Of a DNA stretch of 64,000 nt, positions 62,701 to 64,000 are shown piece after piece; position 1 is the first letter of the stretch; each line of letters starts with the position of its first letter. The notes beneath the pieces are model-generated. The model saw only the letters and a program-made list of their open reading frames with translations. It had not been told where the DNA came from and made no database searches. Source of the DNA: Adineta ricciae (Eukaryota > Rotifera > Eurotatoria > Adinetida > Adinetidae); contig CAJNOJ010000195.1 of the NCBI GenBank assembly GCA_905250025.1, positions 137,334 through 201,333 on the forward strand, written 5' to 3'. A program made the translations under genes and the position numbers.

Positions 62701-64000
62701 TAAGAATTTCATTCTGTTGTAAAATACTCATAATCCACTTCACGCCGTCATCATCAACATGGAAATATTCTTTGATATCATCGATTGTCACACCATCAAA
62801 ATCCGAAAAATATGACATTCGCTCAGGAATGATTAAAATATTTGCCAATTTATCTAATTTTAGTTTTCCTTTGTCTACATGTTGGTAGATTTCACTTTTC
62901 AACGTTTCATTCTTTTCAAGCAGAGCTTCAACATCACGCAACTTGTACATCTGATCCATTTTTGTCTCGTCAGAGTACCGCAATAGAGTCTTGACCTGCT
63001 TAGGATCCGTCAATGAGTATGGTTTTAGTTGTTTGAACTTTTCCAGAAGTTCTTTACTTAACACTGATTGATCAATAATCATCAAATAAACATCTGCGTT
63101 GTAAAGGGTTTGTTGTACCTTTAATTCGAACCAAAAGTCACTTTTCGTTGATAAAGGACATTTATCCAGAAGACTCGATCGGTCAAGAACAATGTAGTCA
63201 TTGAATGCGAGCGATGTCGGATCTTTGGAGATTTCATCTATCAAAGTCTTGAAAAGAGAAGTTCAAAAACTTGTATCTCAAGTCGATTTTAGTTACTTCG
63301 ATTTGTTTTCGGTGCAATTTGTACTTTCGACGGAAAGTCTCGAGTTGCCAATTGTCCGCTGATCGACCGGTAAGGACAACTGGACTAACCAAGCCTTGTC
63401 GACACAATGAATCATGAATTTCTTTCGAATATGCTTCGCTAATCTCGTTATCTGCGAACATTGTTGGGTGACATGGCGCGCCAAGAAGATAATCGATATT
63501 AGTCAATATTAATTGTATATAAGTTGTGGCAGATTTCAGCTGCGATGCATATCCCGATGATTTTGAGCTGTTGACCGGCAATTTCTCCATCATTTGAGTA
63601 ACAATGGCTGCTTCATTGTGTTTTCGTTGCAAACGACGAAGAAACAATGTTCGTGCTTTGTAAAAGTATTCAATTGCTTCATCGATATTCTCTTTGAACG
63701 CAAGCTCTTGTGTTAACTTCAACGATTGGATTTCTTTTCGAACTCCATCGAAGTTTCTCATTCTCATACAAGCTCTATAATAATACGCTTCACCACCGAA
63801 CTCGTGTCCATCTTCAAGAATCTTGCGGAAGATATCATCTGCTTCTTTAAATCCGTTTTTATGGTACATGAGAATGATACCAATCGTTAATAACGATTGC
63901 GGAGCATTGATCCAAGTTTTGGCGACTTCGAAACAATTTGATAGATTTCCGAACTGATGCGTGTTTAGAAATTCATCGACAGAATCGGTTATTTTCTTTT
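59782..64000 (-). CDS. Giant TPR-containing protein, 5' end beyond window
   Basis: Exons 63297-64000 (open at the window edge), 61792-63247, 60967-61742 and 59782-60915 join in phase; over 1,300 residues are visible. N-terminal TPR-like helices (NCFEVAKTWINAPQSLL, ADDIFRKILEDGHEFGGEAY) lead to helical regions with IDDIKEYFHVDDDGVKWIMS (winged-helix-like) and a segment of Ala/Val-rich amphipathic helices (VGKAAVATMQFAKEAVVEGV). The C-terminal domain contains YKAGIDLQIKDNEGKFLVEF followed by KTRREE: Gly-x-Asp then Glu-x-Lys spaced like a PD-(D/E)XK nuclease core. It ends EGILEEIELL, stop TGA at 59782-59784. A 221-nt stretch is duplicated around the N at 61178, so the apparent repeat of 74 residues is an assembly artefact. 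Family not recognised, and the nuclease-like reading is a hypothesis. Confidence 0.7.
60957..61177 (+). repeat. 221-bp exact tandem repeat, copy A (assembly artefact)
   Basis: Identical to 61179-61399, separated only by the N at 61178. The unit runs from GGTAACTCACTTCG to GTTGCCATCTCA and includes an exon end and donor of the giant TPR gene. Confidence 0.95.
61178..61178. other. Single-base N (unmerged contig overlap)
   Basis: One N between two identical 221-nt copies, the typical result of abutting two overlapping contigs without merging them. Confidence 0.95.
61179..61399 (+). repeat. 221-bp exact tandem repeat, copy B
   Basis: Second copy. It continues directly into the rest of the exon, so the pair should collapse to one copy. 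Repeat plus N is 222 nt, a multiple of three, so the frame stays open and the error is easy to miss. Confidence 0.95.

Overview
This is a gene-dense, AT-rich animal nuclear window. Genes have short introns (about 38 to 300 nt) with GT..AG borders, metazoan-specific families are present (innexin, KCNQ potassium channel, tandem-domain tyrosine phosphatase, COP9 signalosome CSN4, SPMIP1-like ciliary protein), and many start codons sit directly after a pyrimidine-rich tract ending in AG. With the F-box/leucine-rich and giant TPR proteins of unknown family, this fits a bdelloid rotifer (Adineta/Rotaria type) best. That taxon call is an inference from family flavour and gene structure, not from a marker gene.

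Layout, left to right. (1) 89-1579 (-) two-finger C2H2 protein, then a low-complexity stretch with a one-base N and an 87-bp repeat. (2) 4824-6495 (-) ankyrin-repeat protein, then about 3.6 kb with no supported gene. (3) 10137-14385 (+) KCNQ channel; 14662-15012 (-) small unknown protein; 16386-16922 (+) SPMIP1-like microtubule inner protein. (4) A minus-strand block: tandem-domain protein tyrosine phosphatase (17189-21131), CSN4 (21773-23487) and PSMD5 (24526-26273), with a decayed transposase-like fragment on the opposite strand at 23777. (5) A plus-strand block: KAT5/Tip60 (27622-29470) and AFG2/SPATA5 AAA ATPase (29677 to a 100-N gap at 32072), then a secreted amphipathic protein (32703-33696). 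(6) A tight plus-strand run ANP32 - syntaxin-18 - WDR70 - DDI1/2 (34216-40151), with 57-191 nt between genes and splice acceptors at or just before the downstream starts. This looks like an operon resolved by trans-splicing. (7) Two minus-strand two-TM proteins (40801-41760, 43517-44056), a 4.7-kb sparse region with one weak three-exon gene candidate (45677-46452), and an innexin (48765-51009, +). (8) Minus-strand F-box protein (51463-53573) and HAUS6-like augmin subunit (54023-56213), a plus-strand Mn-type CDF metal transporter (56398-58550) and a 191-residue unknown protein (59019-59594). (9) 59782 to the window end (-): the 3' part of a giant TPR protein carrying a 221-bp assembly duplication around an N at 61178.

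Several genes belong to the ubiquitin/proteasome field (PSMD5, CSN4, DDI1/2, F-box) and several to chromatin or ribosome biogenesis (KAT5, AFG2, ANP32). No shared pathway is claimed. The strongest points for follow-up are the putative operon and widespread trans-splice acceptors, the divergent KCNQ pore, a phosphatase and an AAA ATPase that each carry one degenerate domain, the giant TPR protein, and three assembly defects that change gene models.
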